30,620 nucleotides of DNA from JAZDOH01 sp043798815 (GCA_043798815.1 JAZDOH010000030.1:1-30620); one strand, 5' to 3'. Positions 15,142-24,440 are shown, counted from the first letter of the stretch. Made by a program: numbers and translations. Notes: generated by a model from the letters alone, not told the origin.

Positions 15142-18100
15142 ATGGTCACTGCCACCAAAACGCCCGGCCTACCGGCGGGCAAAAAGACGCCCATCATGTC
15201 ACTCAAGCCAACCAAGATTGTACATGGGCGCCATTATTTTAATGAGCAGGAAGAATTTCGTCTTCCCCCGCTCATTGAAGTCCAACTGAGTTCTTATCAG
15301 TGGTTTTTGACAGACGGTCTTAAAGAATTACTAGAAGAAGTATCGCCCATTGCGGATTTTTCCAATAAAAAAATGGAACTCCATTTTTTGACCCACTCTT
15401 TGGATAAACCGAAATACGATCCCATCACGGCCAAGCGAAAAAATCTCACGTATGAAGCTTCGCTGAAAGCCCATGTTCAGCTCATCAATAAGGAAAGCGG
15501 GGAAATCAAAGAGCAAGATGTCTTTTTGGGCTCCATCCCTTTGATGACGGACAAAGGCACATTCATCGTCAACGGCATTGAGCGGGTGGTGGTGAACCAA
15601 ATCGTGCGCAGCCCCGGGGTGTTTTATTCCCGCAACTCCAGCACCCCCGGGTTTTTTAACGCCAAAATCATCCCCAAACGCGGCGCCTGGTTGGAATTGG
15701 AAACGGATAAAAAAGGCATTCTCACCGTTAAAATTGATCGAAAGCGCAAAATTCCCGCCACCCAATTACTTCGCATTTTCGGTCATCACAAAGACAGCGA
15801 CATTCTCGATTTATTCAAGGATGTGAATGTGAATCTCAACAACGATTTCATTCAGAATACCCTTGAAAAAGATCCCGCGCGCACCGTGGATGAAGCGTAT
15901 CAAAGCATTTATCGCAAAATCCGTCCGGGCGACTTGGCCACTCCTGAAAACGCCAAACAGCTCATCGAAACCTTGTTTTTTGATTTCAAACGTTATGACA
16001 TGGGTCCCATCGCCCGCTACAAATTGAACCGGCGCTTTGGCACCAACATTCCCGATGACATGAAACACCGCGTATTTCAGGTGCAGGATTTCGTGAACAT
16101 CGTCAAAGGGTTGATCGAACTGAACAACGGTGAAGGGGGCGAAGACGACATTGACCACTTGAGCAATCGCCGCATCCGTTCTGTGGGGGAATTGGTTCAA
16201 AACAAATTCCGCATGGGATTGCTCCGCACCGATCGCATCGCCAAGGATCGCATGACCATCATGGATTTGGAAACCGTCACCCCCACACAACTCATCAACT
16301 GCCGACCCATCACGGCGGCGCTGCGGGAATTTTTTGCTTCCTCCCAGCTCTCGCAATTCATGGATCAAACCAATCCGCTCTCCGAGCTTTCCCACAAACG
16401 GCGCATCTCGGCCATGGGTCCGGGCGGGCTTTCCCGCGAGCGTGCTTCTTTTGACGTTCGCGACGTGCATACTTCCCATTACGGCCGCATTTGTCCGATT
16501 GCCACTCCGGAAGGTCCCAACATTGGATTGGTGGTGCATTTGGCCGCTTATGCCCGTGTGAATCCTTACGGATTTGTAGAAACCCCTTATCGAAAAGTGG
16601 CTCATCACGTTGACCTTAAAGCGGAAGAACTGACGGGACGCATTGCCGACGAAGAAGTGAAAGACGGCCGCAAGACTGTAGTGAAAGCAGGCGAGGTGAT
16701 TACCCGCGCCCAGGCGGCTAAAATCGTGCAAATCAAAAAGAAAGTGGCCAAGCCGCCGGTGGTTGTTTTGGAACACCCCATGGCTCGCCAACTCGTAAAC
16801 AAGGTCGCCGCCCAGGACATCAAAGTTAATCGCAAGGTGTTGGTCAAAAAAGGAGAAGTGATTGATGAATTCACTGCGCGTGCGATTGCCGCGGATAAAA
16901 AATTGATTGAAGTGAAAGTGCAGGATCAACCGGAAAACCGCGTGCGTGTGCGCGCGTACCTCACGGAAGACGTTCAATATTACGATGCGGACGCGGAACG
17001 GAGCTTCGTGATTTCTGAAGGTAATGCTGTGCTGAATGAAAAAAAGGAATTCACGGATACCCGCGTGGCGGCTCGTCGAAATGGCGAACCATCGCTGGTG
17101 CACGTGCGCGACATCACTCACATCGACATTTCCCCCAAACAAATCATCTCGGTCACCACAGCGCTCATTCCGTTTTTGGAACACGATGACAACACTCGCG
17201 CTTCCATGGGCAGCAACATGCAACGCCAGGCGGTATCCCTAATTCGTCCCACCACTCCCATCGTAGGAACGGGGATGGAACATGTGGCGGCTGAAAGTTC
17301 CGGCCAAGCCATTACGGCCCGTCTGAAAGGCGAGGTGCTCCAGGCCGATGCCACCGAAATTGTGGTCAGTTACGCGGATGGTAAAAAAGAAACCTATCCC
17401 ATTTTCAATTTCCAGCGCTCGAACCAGGCTACCTCCATTCACATGCGCCCAGCGGTAAAGAAGGGCGACAAACTACAAAAAGGCGATGTGCTCATAAATG
17501 GCGCGGCGGTGGATAAAGGGGAATTGGCGCTCGGGCAAAATCTGCTCGTCGCCTATTTGCCCTGGGGCGGTTACAACTATGAAGACGCCATCATCATCTC
17601 CGATCGATTGGTGCGTGAAGGGTTTTACGACTCCATTCACATCGAAGCCTTCAGTTTGGATGTGCGCGATACTAAACTCGGACCCGAAATCGTGACGCGT
17701 GACATCCCCAATGTCGGCGAGGCGCGCCTGAAAGATCTAGATGTGGATGGCATTGTGCGCATTGGCGCAACCGTCCGTGAAGGCGACATTCTCGCAGGTA
17801 AAATCACACCCAAAGGCGAAACAGAACTCACAGCGGAAGAACGCTTACTCCAATCCATTTTCGGCGACAAAGCCAAAGACGTCAAAGACACATCGCTCCG
17901 CCTTCCCGGAGGCGAAGGGGGTAAGGTGGTGGATGTCCAGATTTTCACCCGCCAGGAAGGCGATGAACTGCCAACGGGTGTCATCCGCCAAATCAAAGTG
18001 TACGTGGCTCAAACCCGCAAGATCCAGGTGGGTGATAAAATGGCCGGCCGGCACGGAAACAAAGGGGTCATTTCCCGCGTTGTGGCTCAGGAAGACATGC

Positions 18101-18972
18101 CATTTTTGCCCGACGGCACTCCGGTCGACATCATTTTAAACCCCCTCGGCGTGTCGAGCCGTATGAACATCGGCCAGATTCTTGAAACCCATTTGGGCTG
18201 GGCGGCAGATGTGTTGGGGATTCGAGTGGCCACCCCCGCTCTTAATGGAATGCTCCTCGATCAAATCGAAACTCTGATGAAAGACGCCGGATTGCCACAA
18301 GACGGCAAACTCCAACTGTTTGACGGCCGCACCGGAGAGCCTTTCTATTACAAGTCTGTGGTTGGCAAGGTGTACATGCTCAAACTGCTCCATTTAGTGG
18401 AAGATAAACTCCATGCCCGCAGCGTCGGCCCTTACTCCCTCGTCACTCAGCAGCCTTTGGGAGGGAAGGCGCAGCATGGAGGCCAACGTTTCGGGGAAAT
18501 GGAAGTGTGGGCACTCGAGGCTTATGGCGCCGCTCATACGCTCCAGGAGATGCTCACCATTAAATCCGATGACGTCATCGGCCGCGCCAAGGCTTACGAA
18601 TCCATCGTCAAAGGTGAATCCATCCGCACGCCCAGCGTGCCGGAAAGTTTTAATGTTCTCGTGAAAGAACTCAAGAGCTTGTGTTTGGATGTCGGGCTTC
18701 TGAAAGAAAAGACCCCTGAAAAATTGGAAGAAGTTCCTCTTGAAAAAGTGATCGTAATTCTGGATGACGAGAGCGAAGTTCCCGAAGCCCACCAAATCCG
18801 CGAGTTCAAAGCCGGCAGTGAATCAGAAGAAGAGCTGACCGCGGAAATCATCGGTCGCTCGGGTGGAGATCGAAGTGTTGTGAAGTCTCTGGAAGACAAA
18901 CTTACCGAAGACGAAGCTCCGGAAGGCAAACTTTCCACTCGCGACCTCAAGGCGCTGGAAGAAGAGAAATAA
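15142..18972 (+). CDS. rpoB: RNA polymerase beta subunit
   Basis: 1276 aa. The catalytic-core subunit is recognised by GTFIVNGIERVVVNQIVRSPG, the rifampicin region (SSQLSQFMDQTNPLSELSHK and RRISAMGPGGL), GRICPIATPEGPNIG, PWGGYNYEDAIIIS, GDKMAGRHGNKGVISR and a C-terminal LGGKAQHGGQRFGEMEVWALEAYGA in two adjoining pieces. Residues usually altered in rifampicin resistance look wild-type; PIETPEG reads PIATPEG. I chose the ATG at 15142, after a T-rich run; in-frame ATGs at 15094 and 15196 are alternatives. The first about 20 residues (TPGLPAGKK) are encoded by a GC-rich palindrome (15162-15180). It is followed by ssb, 37 nt downstream, not directly by rpoC. Confidence 0.97.
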   Translation: MVTATKTPGLPAGKKTPIMSLKPTKIVHGRHYFNEQEEFRLPPLIEVQLSSYQWFLTDGLKELLEEVSPIADFSNKKMELHFLTHSLDKPKYDPITAKRKNLTYEASLKAHVQLINKESGEIKEQDVFLGSIPLMTDKGTFIVNGIERVVVNQIVRSPGVFYSRNSSTPGFFNAKIIPKRGAWLELETDKKGILTVKIDRKRKIPATQLLRIFGHHKDSDILDLFKDVNVNLNNDFIQNTLEKDPARTVDEAYQSIYRKIRPGDLATPENAKQLIETLFFDFKRYDMGPIARYKLNRRFGTNIPDDMKHRVFQVQDFVNIVKGLIELNNGEGGEDDIDHLSNRRIRSVGELVQNKFRMGLLRTDRIAKDRMTIMDLETVTPTQLINCRPITAALREFFASSQLSQFMDQTNPLSELSHKRRISAMGPGGLSRERASFDVRDVHTSHYGRICPIATPEGPNIGLVVHLAAYARVNPYGFVETPYRKVAHHVDLKAEELTGRIADEEVKDGRKTVVKAGEVITRAQAAKIVQIKKKVAKPPVVVLEHPMARQLVNKVAAQDIKVNRKVLVKKGEVIDEFTARAIAADKKLIEVKVQDQPENRVRVRAYLTEDVQYYDADAERSFVISEGNAVLNEKKEFTDTRVAARRNGEPSLVHVRDITHIDISPKQIISVTTALIPFLEHDDNTRASMGSNMQRQAVSLIRPTTPIVGTGMEHVAAESSGQAITARLKGEVLQADATEIVVSYADGKKETYPIFNFQRSNQATSIHMRPAVKKGDKLQKGDVLINGAAVDKGELALGQNLLVAYLPWGGYNYEDAIIISDRLVREGFYDSIHIEAFSLDVRDTKLGPEIVTRDIPNVGEARLKDLDVDGIVRIGATVREGDILAGKITPKGETELTAEERLLQSIFGDKAKDVKDTSLRLPGGEGGKVVDVQIFTRQEGDELPTGVIRQIKVYVAQTRKIQVGDKMAGRHGNKGVISRVVAQEDMPFLPDGTPVDIILNPLGVSSRMNIGQILETHLGWAADVLGIRVATPALNGMLLDQIETLMKDAGLPQDGKLQLFDGRTGEPFYYKSVVGKVYMLKLLHLVEDKLHARSVGPYSLVTQQPLGGKAQHGGQRFGEMEVWALEAYGAAHTLQEMLTIKSDDVIGRAKAYESIVKGESIRTPSVPESFNVLVKELKSLCLDVGLLKEKTPEKLEEVPLEKVIVILDDESEVPEAHQIREFKAGSESEEELTAEIIGRSGGDRSVVKSLEDKLTEDEAPEGKLSTRDLKALEEEK
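15162..15180 (+). repeat. GC-rich imperfect palindrome inside the 5' end of rpoB
   Basis: GCCCGGCCTACCGGCGGGC can fold as a short hairpin and encodes residues within TPGLPAGKK of the poorly conserved RpoB N-terminus. It resembles the palindromes at 8044-8057 and 24313-24329 in composition and layout. Confidence 0.5.
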
Positions 18973-19009
18973 TTAATCATTTAATATTTAGAATTTAAAA
19001 TTTATTTTT

Positions 19010-19429
19010 ATGCGCAGTGTTAACAAAGTTCTTCTCATCGGCAATTTAACCCGTGATCCCGAAATCAAACAAACCGGGAACGGCCAGACCATCGTCACCT
19101 TTGGAATGGCGACCAATCGCGAGTGGGTCACACAAGGAGGTGAAAAAAAGTCCCTCGCCGAGTTCCACAATGTGGTGGCCTGGGGCCGCTTGGCGGATAT
19201 TTGCGGCAAATTCCTTAAAAAAGGAAAATTCGTCTATGTGGAAGGGTATTTAAAGACCCGCTCCTGGGATTCTCCCGAAGGAGTTAAAATTTTTAAGACC
19301 GAGATCGTGGCGCAAGACATGATCATGCTTGAAAAACGCCCCAAAGAAGAAGGGGTAATCGCCGAAGAAATAGAAACCTTCTCTCCCGAAGCGAATCCGG
19401 GGGAAATGGACGAAATTCCTCCCGTCTAA
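19010..19429 (+). CDS. ssb: Single-stranded DNA-binding protein
   Basis: 139 aa. The N-terminal OB-fold (residues 1-110) starts MRSVNKVLLIGNLTRDPE, then FGMATNREW, FHNVVAWGRLADICGKFLKKG and VEGYLKTRSW. It coats ssDNA in replication, repair and transformation. The C-terminal tail is acidic but ends EMDEIPPV, where most bacterial SSBs end in DDIPF, the tip that docks partner proteins; the terminal Phe is missing. The gene sits between rpoB (37 nt) and rpoC (42 nt), an unusual position. The ATG follows a TTTTT run. Confidence 0.95.
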   Translation: MRSVNKVLLIGNLTRDPEIKQTGNGQTIVTFGMATNREWVTQGGEKKSLAEFHNVVAWGRLADICGKFLKKGKFVYVEGYLKTRSWDSPEGVKIFKTEIVAQDMIMLEKRPKEEGVIAEEIETFSPEANPGEMDEIPPV

Positions 19430-19471
19430 ATCATTAAGAATTCGATATTAGAAATTTAATCATTTTATTCT

Positions 19472-22400
19472 ATGGTTCCATCCAAAGGTAAAGGTCCCCA
19501 ACGTCACGAAGACTTTGATGCCATCAGCTTAGCTGTGGCGAGTCCTGAAGCGATCCTCAGTTGGTCGCACGGAGAGGTGACCAAACCCGAAACCATCAAT
19601 TACCGCACCCAAAAACCCGAACGCGATGGACTGTTTTGCGAAAAGATTTTTGGTCCCACCAAAAACTGGGAATGCTATTGCGGCAAATACAAGCGCATCC
19701 GGTATCGCGGAGTTGTGTGTGAAAAATGCGGCGTGGAAGTCACCCGTTCCATCGTCCGCCGCGAACGGATGGGGCACATCAGTTTGGCGGTGCCCGTCAC
19801 CCACATCTGGTTTTTGCGCTCCACCCCCAGCCGCGTGGGATTGCTTTTGGATCTCCCAATCAAAGCGATTGAGCAGGTGATTTATTTCGCCGCATACATC
19901 GTGATCGAAGTCGATGACAAGGGGAAAAAAGAAGCCCTCGTTCAATTGGATGAAGATTATAAAAAATACAAGAAGCAGATTCAGGAGGAATTCAAAGACA
20001 AGAGCAGTGATCTGAAGCATAAAAAGAAAGACAAAAAAGTGAAAAAAGAGGAATCGGAAGGAGTTGATCCCCAGGAATTGGTCAAATTGGAAGATTCTTA
20101 CGCGCAAAAAATTGAAGAACTCGACAATCAACATCGCCAGGCCAAAAACGATTTGGTGAGCCTACACATGGGCAAGGTGGTTGGAGAAGTGGAATACCGT
20201 GATCTTTCCATGAAATTCGGCCATGTGTTCCGGGCCGGAACAGGCGCGGAATCCATTCGCCGCATCCTGGAATCCATCAACCTGGAAAAATTCATCAAAT
20301 CCCTGGAAGCGGAATGCACGCAAAGCACGGGCCAACGCCAAAAAAAGCTCATCCGCCGTCTCGCGTTTTCCAGCGCTCTCCACAAAGCTGGTATTCGGCC
20401 GGAGTGGATGGTGGTAACCCAGCTCCCCATCATTCCTCCCGACTTGCGGCCCATGGTGCAGCTCGATGGCGGCCGTTTCGCCGCCTCCGATCTCAACGAC
20501 TTGTATCGCCGTGTCATCAATCGCAACAATCGCCTTCGCCGTTTACTCGCCATCGGCGCTCCGGAAGTGATTTGCCGGAATGAAAAACGCATGCTGCAGG
20601 AAGCGGTGGACACCTTGTTCAATAATTCCGCACGCGGCGGCCGTGCCGTCTTCACCGCCGGTGACAAACGCAAACTCCGATCTTTGAGCGACATGCTCAA
20701 GGGAAAACAAGGCCGTTTCCGCCAAAACCTGCTCGGCAAACGCGTCGACTATTCCGGCCGTTCCGTAATCGTGGTGGGTCCGCGTCTCAAGCTCCACGAA
20801 TGCGGCATTCCCAAAGAAATGGCCCTTAAGCTCTTCAAGCCGTTTGTCATCGGCGAACTCATTCGTCAGGAATTGGCTCATAACGTTAAAGGAGCGGAAC
20901 GCCTGATTGAGGCCAGCAAAAAAGAGGTGTGGGATATTTTGGAACACCAAACTCAGGAGCGCTTTGTCCTACTCAATCGCGCGCCTACCCTGCATCGTCT
21001 GGGAATTCAAGCCTTTAAACCCGTACTAATCGAAGGCAAGGCCATCCAGATCCATCCGCTGGTCTGCGCGGCGTTCAACGCTGACTTTGACGGCGATCAA
21101 ATGGCCGTCCACTTGCCATTGTCTGAAGGGGCTCAAAAAGAAGCCAAAGAACTCATGCTTTCCAGCCACAACCTGCTCAAGCCTTCCGCCGGAGATCCAA
21201 TCATCACCCCGTCGCAAGACATGGTGCTTGGAGTGTACTTTTTGACCCAAGGGTTTAAAGGTAAAAAAGGTGAAGGCATGGCTTTTTCTGACATCAGTGA
21301 AGCAGTGAACGCTTACCGCATGGGTTGTGTTGATTTGCAGGCGTTCATCAAAGCCCGCGTACTCGCACCAAAAGATTCGGAAAACTCCACTCAAATTGTG
21401 GAAACCACCGTGGGACGTTTGATTTTCAATTCCATTTTACCGCCCCAAATACCCTACATGAATCAGGCATTGGGAAAGGATGATCTTCACACTCTTTTAG
21501 CCAATGTATTGGAACAAATCGGCTCTGAAGTCACCGCCAAATTGGCCGATGAAATCAAACGCATTGGCTTTAAATTTGCCACCAAATCCGGCATTTCCAT
21601 TTCGGTGTTCGACATGCTAACGCCCGAAGGACGCGATAACACCGTGCGCGATGCGGATGAAGTGATACGCAAGATCAACAATCAATACTGGAAAGGCTGG
21701 ATCACGGCGGACGAACGATACAATCACGCCATCCGGCTGTGGACCCGGGTCAAAAATGACGTCACGGCTCAGATGATCGAACGCTTCAAGAAATATCCTG
21801 AAAATCACATTTACTACATGATCGACTCCGGCGCCCGCGGCAACTGGGGGCAAATCACCCAGCTGTGCGGTATGAAGGGGCTGGTGGCCAATCCGAGCGG
21901 ACGCACCATCGAATTGCCGATCAAATCCAATCTCAAGCACGGCTTCTCCATTCTGGAATACTTCATCGCCACGCACGGAGGACGCAAAGGAAAATCCGAC
22001 ACGGCCCTTAAAACCGCCGAAGCCGGTTACCTCACCCGTCGTTTGGTGGATGCGGTGCAGGACATCGTGATCAAAGAAAACGATTGCGGTTCCGATCACC
22101 AGCACGCCGTAACCCGTGAAGAAAGCCAAAAAATCGGTGAAGAATTTGAAAATCGCATTTTCGGCCGCACCCTGGCTCAGGCCATCAAGCATCCCAAAAC
22201 CGGTAAAACCATTGCCGATAAGGGGGAAGAGGTCGACAATCGCATCACCGATCAAATCCGCACTCTTGGCGTTGGAGAAGTCAAAGTGCGCACCATCATG
22301 ACCTGCCGCACCGAAAACGGCATTTGCCAACGTTGCTACGGACGTGATCTGGGCACCAACAAAACCGTTGATTTGGGAACCGCAGTGGGAATCATTGCGG

Positions 22401-23377
22401 CGCAAAGCATCGGTGAACCAGGAACTCAGCTCACCATGCGCACGTTCCACATGGGAGGGGTTGCTGAGGGATCTGACATCACTCAAGGTCTCACTCGGGT
22501 GGAAGAACTCTTTGAAGCTCGTCAGCCTAAACGCACGGCTATTCTTTCGGAAATTGCCGGCCGTGTGAGCATCAAGCATAAAAAAGAGGGAATCGAAGCG
22601 GCCGTCACGGCGGAAAAGCTCGGTGAAGATCGTTACGAACTTTCTCCGGATTTTGACATTGTAGTCAAAAAAGGCGACAAGATTGAACCCAAACAAATCA
22701 TCGCCCGCTCCCAGTTCGACAAAACCACCCTTAAAGCCAAAGACGAAGGCAAAGTCATCGAAGTGAGGGACAACGTGATTGTGACCAAGCACACGGAACA
22801 CCATGTGAAGCTTTATACTTTCGATCCCCGCACTAATTTACTGGTCGCCAACAACCAACTGATTGAAAAAGGCACACCGCTCAATCGTGGTCATCTGAAT
22901 TTGCAGGAACTCCTCCTGATGACCGACGTGTACCCGGTGCAACGCTACATCATGAATGAGGTGCAGCACATTTACGCGTCGCAGGGGCAAACCATCAACG
23001 ACAAGCACATTGAAATCATCGTCAAACAGATGTTCTCCAAATGCCGCATCATCCATCCGGGGGGCAGTACTGGCTTGTTGTCCGGTGAAGTGCTCAATGT
23101 GGGGCGTTTGGAAAAATTGAATAATGAGCTCGCCAAAAAGAAGAAAAAGCCCATCCGCACCGAACGATTGCTCCTCGGAATTTCCCGCATCGCCATCACC
23201 ACGGAAAGCTGGCTTTCCGCCGCATCCTTTCAGGAAACCATCCGCGTTTTGGTGGAGGCCTCCACCACCAGAAAGGTAGATCGATTAAAAGGCTTGAAAG
23301 AGAATGTTATCATTGGTAAACTCATCCCCGCTGGTCAAGTTTTCCGAGACAGTTTAACCTCTAAAAAAGCTAAGTAA
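19472..23377 (+). CDS. rpoC: RNA polymerase beta' subunit
   Basis: 1301 aa, complete and not split. The N-terminal zinc site is CYCGKYK...CEKCGVEVT. A Lys-rich insertion (residues about 165-205) lies in the zipper/clamp region. The catalytic magnesium motif NADFDGDQMAVH has D538, D540 and D542. The bridge helix/trigger loop region includes GSRGN-like DSGARGNWGQITQL, and a second zinc cluster is formed by CRTENGICQRCYGRD with the preceding Cys. AAQSIGEPGTQLTMRTFHMGG marks the C-terminal part. The stop overlaps the rpsL start by one base (TAATG), so RNA polymerase and ribosomal protein genes are translationally coupled. Confidence 0.97.
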   Translation: MVPSKGKGPQRHEDFDAISLAVASPEAILSWSHGEVTKPETINYRTQKPERDGLFCEKIFGPTKNWECYCGKYKRIRYRGVVCEKCGVEVTRSIVRRERMGHISLAVPVTHIWFLRSTPSRVGLLLDLPIKAIEQVIYFAAYIVIEVDDKGKKEALVQLDEDYKKYKKQIQEEFKDKSSDLKHKKKDKKVKKEESEGVDPQELVKLEDSYAQKIEELDNQHRQAKNDLVSLHMGKVVGEVEYRDLSMKFGHVFRAGTGAESIRRILESINLEKFIKSLEAECTQSTGQRQKKLIRRLAFSSALHKAGIRPEWMVVTQLPIIPPDLRPMVQLDGGRFAASDLNDLYRRVINRNNRLRRLLAIGAPEVICRNEKRMLQEAVDTLFNNSARGGRAVFTAGDKRKLRSLSDMLKGKQGRFRQNLLGKRVDYSGRSVIVVGPRLKLHECGIPKEMALKLFKPFVIGELIRQELAHNVKGAERLIEASKKEVWDILEHQTQERFVLLNRAPTLHRLGIQAFKPVLIEGKAIQIHPLVCAAFNADFDGDQMAVHLPLSEGAQKEAKELMLSSHNLLKPSAGDPIITPSQDMVLGVYFLTQGFKGKKGEGMAFSDISEAVNAYRMGCVDLQAFIKARVLAPKDSENSTQIVETTVGRLIFNSILPPQIPYMNQALGKDDLHTLLANVLEQIGSEVTAKLADEIKRIGFKFATKSGISISVFDMLTPEGRDNTVRDADEVIRKINNQYWKGWITADERYNHAIRLWTRVKNDVTAQMIERFKKYPENHIYYMIDSGARGNWGQITQLCGMKGLVANPSGRTIELPIKSNLKHGFSILEYFIATHGGRKGKSDTALKTAEAGYLTRRLVDAVQDIVIKENDCGSDHQHAVTREESQKIGEEFENRIFGRTLAQAIKHPKTGKTIADKGEEVDNRITDQIRTLGVGEVKVRTIMTCRTENGICQRCYGRDLGTNKTVDLGTAVGIIAAQSIGEPGTQLTMRTFHMGGVAEGSDITQGLTRVEELFEARQPKRTAILSEIAGRVSIKHKKEGIEAAVTAEKLGEDRYELSPDFDIVVKKGDKIEPKQIIARSQFDKTTLKAKDEGKVIEVRDNVIVTKHTEHHVKLYTFDPRTNLLVANNQLIEKGTPLNRGHLNLQELLLMTDVYPVQRYIMNEVQHIYASQGQTINDKHIEIIVKQMFSKCRIIHPGGSTGLLSGEVLNVGRLEKLNNELAKKKKKPIRTERLLLGISRIAITTESWLSAASFQETIRVLVEASTTRKVDRLKGLKENVIIGKLIPAGQVFRDSLTSKKAK

Positions 23378-23793
23378 TGCCAACCATCAACCAACTCGTT
23401 CGCCGGTCTCGCAGGAATCCCGGACACAAGAGTAAATCTCCGGCACTGCAATTTGCCTGGAATTCCCTGAACAATCGCCCTGTGGACCTTCCGGATGGCG
23501 CTCCTCAAAAACGAGGCGTGTGCATCAAGGTGGGAACCATGACGCCCAAAAAGCCGAACTCCGCGTTGCGCAAATTCGCCAAGGTTCGTTTGACAAATGG
23601 CATGGAAGTGAACGCGTACATCGGCGGCGAAGGCCACAACCTCCAGGAACACTCGGTGGTGATGATCCAGGGCGGACGCGTCAAAGATCTCCCGGGCATG
23701 CGCTACCACATCGTTCGCGGCCTTTTGGACACACAAGGAGTGCAGAATAGGAAGCAGGGAAGGAGCCGCTACGGAGCAAAACGACCTAAATAA
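23377..23793 (+). CDS. rpsL: 30S ribosomal protein S12
   Basis: 138 aa, the long form also found in Bacillus-type bacteria, with about 15 residues inserted between KSKSPAL and PQKRGVC compared with the E. coli form. TPKKPNSALRK contains the decoding-centre lysines, and GGRVKDLPGMRYHIVRG the loop with the conserved Asp. Both look wild-type for streptomycin contacts. It ends RSRYGAKRPK, as usual. It is coupled to rpoC by a 1-nt overlap and lies 7 nt before rpsG. Confidence 0.97.
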   Translation: MPTINQLVRRSRRNPGHKSKSPALQFAWNSLNNRPVDLPDGAPQKRGVCIKVGTMTPKKPNSALRKFAKVRLTNGMEVNAYIGGEGHNLQEHSVVMIQGGRVKDLPGMRYHIVRGLLDTQGVQNRKQGRSRYGAKRPK

Positions 23794-23800
23794 TTTTTTT

Positions 23801-24259
23801 ATGGCTCAACAAAAAGCACGATACATGCCGGCAGGATCCACGGATTTGCAAGAAAAGTTCATCAATACGATGATGCGCTGTGGCAAAAAGGATTTGGCTC
23901 GCCGGATCTTTCAAACCTGCATGCACACCCTCCGCGAACAGGGGAATAAGAACCCGGAAGAACTTTTTGAAAAAGCTGTTAAAAACGTGATGCCTCAAAT
24001 GGAAATCCGTCCTCGCCGCGTGGGAGGAGCCGTGTACCAAATCCCCGTGGAAGTGAAGCCCAAACGCCAGCTCTCTCTCAGTATTCGCTGGATCGTCGGA
24101 GTTTGCCGCGACCGCCGGGGAAAACCCATGGCAGAAAAACTGGCGCAAGAACTCCTCGATGCCAGCAAAGAAACCGGCGCCGCCTTTAAAAAGCGTGAAG
24201 ACGTTCACCGCATGGCTCAAGCCAACAAGGCCTTCGCGCATTTTGCGAAGTATAATTAA
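23801..24259 (+). CDS. rpsG: 30S ribosomal protein S7
   Basis: 152 aa, close to the usual 156. S7 binds the 3' major domain of 16S rRNA and helps form the E site. Motifs: FINTMMRCGKKDLARRIFQ, ENVMP-type KNVMPQMEIRPRRVGGAVYQ, QIPVEVKPKRQLSLSIRWIV and a C-terminal KREDVHRMAQANKAFAHF. The ATG follows seven T, with no Shine-Dalgarno sequence. fusA would normally follow, but here a lone cassette-end repeat begins about 35 nt after the stop and fusA lies 3.4 kb away. Confidence 0.97.
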   Translation: MAQQKARYMPAGSTDLQEKFINTMMRCGKKDLARRIFQTCMHTLREQGNKNPEELFEKAVKNVMPQMEIRPRRVGGAVYQIPVEVKPKRQLSLSIRWIVGVCRDRRGKPMAEKLAQELLDASKETGAAFKKREDVHRMAQANKAFAHFAKYN

Positions 24260-24294
24260 AAGGTTAATGGGGCACCGCTGGCAGGTAAGGACAC

Positions 24295-24396
24295 AGAAAG
24301 GGTTCCTTTTTTGCCCCGCCTTGGCGTGGTCATCCAAAGGTAACACTTTTGAAAAGTGCCCTTGATGTGCCACGTGGGAAAGTTCTATTTTTGGCG
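24295..24396 (+). repeat. Lone copy of the cassette right end, after rpsG
   Basis: Core arms GGTTCCTTTTTT (24301-24312) and CCAAAGGTAAC (24334-24344). The outer part matches the right end of cassette A from ACTTTTGAAAAGTGCCCTTG to GTTCTATTTTTGGCG. The loop holds GCCCCGCCTTGGCG (24313-24326), the same 14 bases as at 8043-8056 near the tRNA remnant. The hairpin and T-tract could also terminate the rpsG transcript. Confidence 0.7.
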
Positions 24397-24440
24397 GATT
24401 CGATTTGGAACAAGCAGGTTGTACAATTCAGCAATTTGTA

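Noticed and set aside
16321..16530. Possible rifampicin-resistance changes in RpoB
   Set aside because: The main cluster residues look wild-type; the A in PIATPEGPN is a single difference that I cannot link to resistance.
15811..17223. A 470-codon open frame on the minus strand inside rpoB, and a 395-codon one at 21617-22804 inside rpoC
   Set aside because: Both are antisense shadows of strongly conserved genes, with His/Phe-rich low-complexity translations and no family likeness.
23377..23793. Insertion in S12 after KSKSPAL
   Set aside because: The same long form of S12, about 138 aa, is well known in Bacillus-type bacteria, so it is ordinary.
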